A stretch of DNA of 64,000 nt, taken from positions 1-64,000 of the forward strand of contig CACITE010000005.1 in assembly GCA_902589505.1 (NCBI GenBank), read 5' to 3'. The DNA is from an uncultured Pelagibacteraceae bacterium. GTDB taxonomy: Bacteria > Pseudomonadota > Alphaproteobacteria > Pelagibacterales > Pelagibacteraceae. Shown here one piece after another: positions 60,290-64,000 of this stretch (positions are counted from its first letter, which is position 1; every line of letters begins with the position of its first letter). The translations under genes were made by a program, and so were the position numbers. The notes under the pieces were generated by a model. That model worked only from the letters and a program-made list of their open reading frames with translations. It was not told where the DNA came from and did no database searches.

Positions 60290-61185
60290 ATCATTTAAAA
60301 GCTCATAATTGTCCAGCCTGCCAGTCTAAAATAGAAGGCGATCCAGTTGTTATGCCAGAAATGGATCCTTCATATGAAAATAATATAAGGAAAAAAATGT
60401 GGATGGGCTTATCTGAAAAAAAAACATTTTTTCCTTATTATAGATGTTCATGTGGAATGCTAACTACTAGAATTTTTATTAATGAAAAAAAATTAAAACA
60501 CTTATACTCCGACATGAAGGATAATGTTTACAAGGATGACAATGCAAGTAATGATATTAAGACAAAAAAAAGCTACTTGCTTCAAATTGAAAAATTTTTG
60601 AATAATCATAAAAAAAAATTAAATGTTTTAGAAGTTGGAGCCGATAACGGCAATTTTTTAAAATTAATAAAAGAGTTTAACAACAATATAAATTTTACAA
60701 TAGTTGAACCAAATAAAAGTATGCATAGGAAGCTAAAGCTATTAACAAAAAATGTTTATAAGGATATAAAACAAATCCCACGGACTAAAAAATTTGATTT
60801 AATAATAGCAATACATGTTTTTGATCATATTCCAAATTTAATTGATTTTTTAAAAAAAATTGGGAAAAAACTTAAAAAGGGAGGATATATTTATGGAGTT
60901 GTTCATGATGAAAAATCTATAATGGCAAAAATATTAGGTAAAAGGTGGCCTGCATATTCATTGCAACATCCACATGTGTTTAATACCAACTCTATAAATT
61001 ATTTATTTGAGAGTTTGAATTATGATAAAAATTTTATAAAAAAAACTATTAATTTTTTTAATATAGGGTTTTTGCTTAAAAATTTATTTTCTGTTATTTT
61101 TAAAATTAAAATCAACTTTCCAAGTTTTTTTCCCATAGGCCTAAAACTTGGCAATTTTTCTTTTTTATACAAAAAGCAAAATTAA
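60286..61185 (+). CDS. SAM-dependent methyltransferase with N-terminal Cys-rich region
   Basis: CPACQS...YYRCSCGMLTT; LNVLEVGADNGNFLKLI; FDLIIAIHVFDHIPNLIDFLKKIGKKLKKGGYIYGVVHD. Confidence 0.85.
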   Translation: MNHLKAHNCPACQSKIEGDPVVMPEMDPSYENNIRKKMWMGLSEKKTFFPYYRCSCGMLTTRIFINEKKLKHLYSDMKDNVYKDDNASNDIKTKKSYLLQIEKFLNNHKKKLNVLEVGADNGNFLKLIKEFNNNINFTIVEPNKSMHRKLKLLTKNVYKDIKQIPRTKKFDLIIAIHVFDHIPNLIDFLKKIGKKLKKGGYIYGVVHDEKSIMAKILGKRWPAYSLQHPHVFNTNSINYLFESLNYDKNFIKKTINFFNIGFLLKNLFSVIFKIKINFPSFFPIGLKLGNFSFLYKKQN

Positions 61186-61299
61186 AAATTGGTCAGTCAC
61201 TCAATAATTATATAAAGTATTCGTTTTAACATAGCTTTCTTTCCAAATTTTATTTTGTCTTTCATAATTTAATGTTATATACCAGTTGAATTATTTAGT

Positions 61300-61375
61300 G
61301 GGCGGTTAGCTCAGTTGGTAGAGCATCTCGTTTACACCGAGAGGGTCATAGGTTCGAGTCCTTTACCGCCCACCA
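61300..61375 (+). tRNA. tRNA-Val (anticodon UAC), CCA encoded
   Basis: GGGCGGT/ACCGCCC acceptor stem, CTCG-TTTACAC-CGAG anticodon arm, GGTTCGAGTCC T arm. Confidence 0.97.
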
Positions 61376-61379
61376 TTTT

Positions 61380-61456
61380 GGGGGTGTAGCTCAGTTGGTT
61401 AGAGCGCCTGCCTGTCACGCAGGAGGCCGCGGGTTCGAGTCCCGTCACTCCCGCCA
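61380..61456 (+). tRNA. tRNA-Asp (anticodon GUC), CCA encoded
   Basis: GGGGGTG/CACTCCC acceptor stem, CCTGC-CTGTCAC-GCAGG anticodon arm, GGGTTCGAGTCCC T arm. Confidence 0.97.
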
Positions 61457-61548
61457 TTTTTCTCAATATATGGTTGTTGGTAACATTTTTTTTTATGTCA
61501 ATCTGGCCGCTATTCGTAATTAAAAAAAAGTTATATAATTAATATAAA

Positions 61549-61917
61549 ATGTTGATCGATTTTTTAAAAGAATATTTGTCAATTGTAATTTTTATTTTTA
61601 TCGCTTTTGGCTTGAGCGTAGGTTTTATAGTATTAAACTTTCTATTTTCACCAAAAAATCCTGATCCAGAAAAATTATCAGCCTATGAATGCGGTTTTGA
61701 AGCGTTTACTGATTCCAGAATGGAATTTGATGTAAGATTTTATTTAGTAGCAATTCTATTTATTATTTTTGATTTAGAAATAGCTTTTTTATTTCCGTGG
61801 GCAATTTCATTAGGAAATATTGGAATTTTAGGATTTTGGTCAATGATGGTTTTCCTTTTTATTTTAACAATAGGTTTTGTTTATGAATGGAAAAAAGGTG
61901 CTTTAGATTGGGACTAA
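61549..61917 (+). CDS. nuoA: NADH-quinone oxidoreductase subunit A
   Basis: [45 protein letters not shown]. Confidence 0.97.
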   Translation: MLIDFLKEYLSIVIFIFIAFGLSVGFIVLNFLFSPKNPDPEKLSAYECGFEAFTDSRMEFDVRFYLVAILFIIFDLEIAFLFPWAISLGNIGILGFWSMMVFLFILTIGFVYEWKKGALDWD

Positions 61918-61918
61918 T

Positions 61919-62440
61919 ATGACTGATATAATCAAAGAAAAAAATATTCCTGACGAATTTAAAAAAATATCAAAAGATTTTAGTGAAAAAGGTTTTATTA
62001 CAACTTCTTCAGACAATTTAATCAATTGGGCAAGGACAGGATCTTTACATTGGATGACGTTTGGTTTGGCGTGTTGCGCAGTTGAAATGATGCAAACTTC
62101 TATGCCAAGATATGATTTAGAAAGGTTTGGAGCAGCACCCAGAGCATCACCAAGGCAGTCAGACGTTATGATTGTGGCAGGAACATTAACAAATAAAATG
62201 GCAGCACCCTTAAGAAAGGTTTACGACCAAATGCCTGAACCGAGATATGTAATATCCATGGGCAGTTGTGCTAATGGTGGTGGATACTATCATTATTCAT
62301 ATTCTGTTGTTAGGGGTTGTGATCGTATTGTTCCAGTTGATATTTATGTTCCTGGATGTCCACCTTCAGCAGAAGCTTTGCTTTATGGAATTTTGCAATT
62401 ACAAAAAAAAATTCGGAGAGAGGGTAGTGTAAAAAGATAA
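61919..62440 (+). CDS. nuoB: NADH-quinone oxidoreductase subunit B
   Basis: [65 protein letters not shown]. Confidence 0.98.
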   Translation: MTDIIKEKNIPDEFKKISKDFSEKGFITTSSDNLINWARTGSLHWMTFGLACCAVEMMQTSMPRYDLERFGAAPRASPRQSDVMIVAGTLTNKMAAPLRKVYDQMPEPRYVISMGSCANGGGYYHYSYSVVRGCDRIVPVDIYVPGCPPSAEALLYGILQLQKKIRREGSVKR

Positions 62441-62443
62441 ATA

Positions 62444-63055
62444 ATGTCTACAAAATCTGCTGATCTACAAATTATAATAAACTCAGGTTTAACAACCTCA
62501 GTAAAAAAATCGGTAATTAATCTCAATCAGCTTTTTATTGAAGTTGATTCAGAAAATTTAATTTCAGTAATTTTATTTTTGAAAACAAATGAAAAATGTA
62601 GATTTAAACAGTTAATAGATATTACTGCCGTTGACTACCCTGAAAATGAAAAAAGGTTTAAAATTATTTACTTATTACTTAGTCACGAAAATAATTTAAG
62701 GATGCAGGTAAGTATAAAGATAGAGGATGAACAACATGTTCCATCAATTAGTAAAATTTATCCTTCAGCTAACTGGATGGAAAGAGAAGTTTTTGATATG
62801 TATGGAATTTCTTTTAAAGATCATCCAGATTTAAGAAGGATACTTACTGATTATAGATTTGAAGGATATCCTCTCAGAAAAGATTTTCCTTTAACTGGCC
62901 ATACAGAAGTTAGATACAGTGAAGAAAAGAAAAAAGTAGTTTATGAAAAGGTTAAACTAGATCAGGATTATCGAACTTTTGACTCCGAAAGTCCATGGTA
63001 CGGCACTAAATACGTAAAGAATGAAAAACAAAAAAAGAAAATTACAGATAAATAA
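62444..63055 (+). CDS. nuoC: NADH-quinone oxidoreductase subunit C
   Basis: [42 protein letters not shown]. Confidence 0.97.
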   Translation: MSTKSADLQIIINSGLTTSVKKSVINLNQLFIEVDSENLISVILFLKTNEKCRFKQLIDITAVDYPENEKRFKIIYLLLSHENNLRMQVSIKIEDEQHVPSISKIYPSANWMEREVFDMYGISFKDHPDLRRILTDYRFEGYPLRKDFPLTGHTEVRYSEEKKKVVYEKVKLDQDYRTFDSESPWYGTKYVKNEKQKKKITDK

Positions 63056-64000
63056 TGACTAAGAAAAAAAAAACTATGAATCTAAATTTTGGTCCGCAGC
63101 ATCCAGCTGCTCACGGAGTTTTGAGATTGATACTGAAGTTAGACGGTGAGATTGTCGAAAAAATTGATCCGCATATCGGACTTTTACATAGAGGTACTGA
63201 AAAACTTATAGAACACAAAACATACACTCAGGCCGTACCTTATTTCGATCGTCTTGATTATGTAGCTCCAATGAATCAAGAGCACGCTTTTGTTTTAGCT
63301 ATAGAAAAACTTTTAGATATTGAGGTGCCAATTAGAGGGCAATTTATTAGAATTTTATTTTGTGAAATCGGAAGAATTTTGAGCCATCTACTTAATATAA
63401 CTACACAAGCTTTAGATGTTGGGGCATTAACACCTTCCTTATGGGGGTTTGAAGAGAGAGAAACCTTAATGACTTTTTATGAAAGAGTTTCTGGTTCTAG
63501 ATTACATGCAAATTATTTTAGACCAGGTGGTGTTCATAAAGATTTGCCACGAGGTTTAAGTGACGATATTCATTTATTTTGCAATAATTTTTCAAAGACT
63601 ATAAATGATTTAGAAAATTTACTTACGGATAATAGAATTTTTAAACAGAGAAATGTTGGAATCGGAATTGTTACAAAGCAGGAAGCTTTAGATCATAGTT
63701 TTTCTGGAGTTATGTTAAGAGGCTCAGGTATTCCGTGGGATTTAAGAAAATCACAGCCATATGAATGTTATAGAGATTTTAATTTTAAAATTCCTGTAGG
63801 AAAAAATGGTGACTGTTATGATCGTTATCTTTGTAGAATTGAAGAAATGAAGGAAAGTGTTAAAATTATAAAAGAATGCATTAGTAAAATGCCATCTGGT
63901 CCAGTCAAATCAATAGATGGAAAAATAACTCCTCCAAAAAAAAAAGATCTCAAAAATTCTATGGAAGCTTTAATACATCATTTCAAACTGTTTTCAGAAG
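63055..64000 (+). CDS. nuoD: NADH-quinone oxidoreductase subunit D (3' truncated by the window)
   Basis: ATG overlaps the nuoC stop (TAATG); [50 protein letters not shown]; frame open to the window end. Confidence 0.97.
   Translation, partial: MTKKKKTMNLNFGPQHPAAHGVLRLILKLDGEIVEKIDPHIGLLHRGTEKLIEHKTYTQAVPYFDRLDYVAPMNQEHAFVLAIEKLLDIEVPIRGQFIRILFCEIGRILSHLLNITTQALDVGALTPSLWGFEERETLMTFYERVSGSRLHANYFRPGGVHKDLPRGLSDDIHLFCNNFSKTINDLENLLTDNRIFKQRNVGIGIVTKQEALDHSFSGVMLRGSGIPWDLRKSQPYECYRDFNFKIPVGKNGDCYDRYLCRIEEMKESVKIIKECISKMPSGPVKSIDGKITPPKKKDLKNSMEALIHHFKLFSE

Noticed and set aside
1-64000. CRISPR arrays, prophage or insertion sequences
   Set aside because: No regularly spaced direct repeats and no transposase, integrase, phage structural or Cas proteins in the ORF track.

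Overview
This is an AT-rich, gene-dense bacterial chromosome segment. Gene content and order (hda, aspS, accB/accC/aroQ, rne, mrcA-prfB, suf operon, glnA, tig-clpP-clpX-lon, tRNA-Val/tRNA-Asp, nuoABCD, an NDUFA12 homolog) point to an alphaproteobacterium, most likely SAR11/Pelagibacterales; this assignment is inferred, not computed. About 1-36.4 kb is core genome. About 36.4-61.2 kb is an accessory island of surface-sugar and small-molecule enzymes (epimerases, cupins, methyltransferases, a TPP enzyme, a HldE-like protein, radical SAM enzymes, 2OG-Fe oxygenases, glycosyltransferases). It lies between lon and the tRNA-Val/tRNA-Asp-nuo cluster. The core resumes at 61.3 kb. Main points for a second look: (i) prfB has a programmed +1 frameshift site that the ORF track misses; (ii) a DegT-type aminotransferase gene is split by one extra A in an A9 tract; (iii) a cupin ORF has no ATG/GTG/TTG start and abuts the preceding stop codon; (iv) an 848-aa epimerase-cupin-C-methyltransferase fusion; (v) a HldE-like protein with reversed domain order; (vi) a very tight cassette of B12-type radical SAM, 2OG-Fe oxygenase, DJ-1, SDR and PhyH genes with no assigned product; (vii) a protein with a C-terminal Rieske motif. 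No CRISPR array, transposase, integrase, prophage or rRNA was found.
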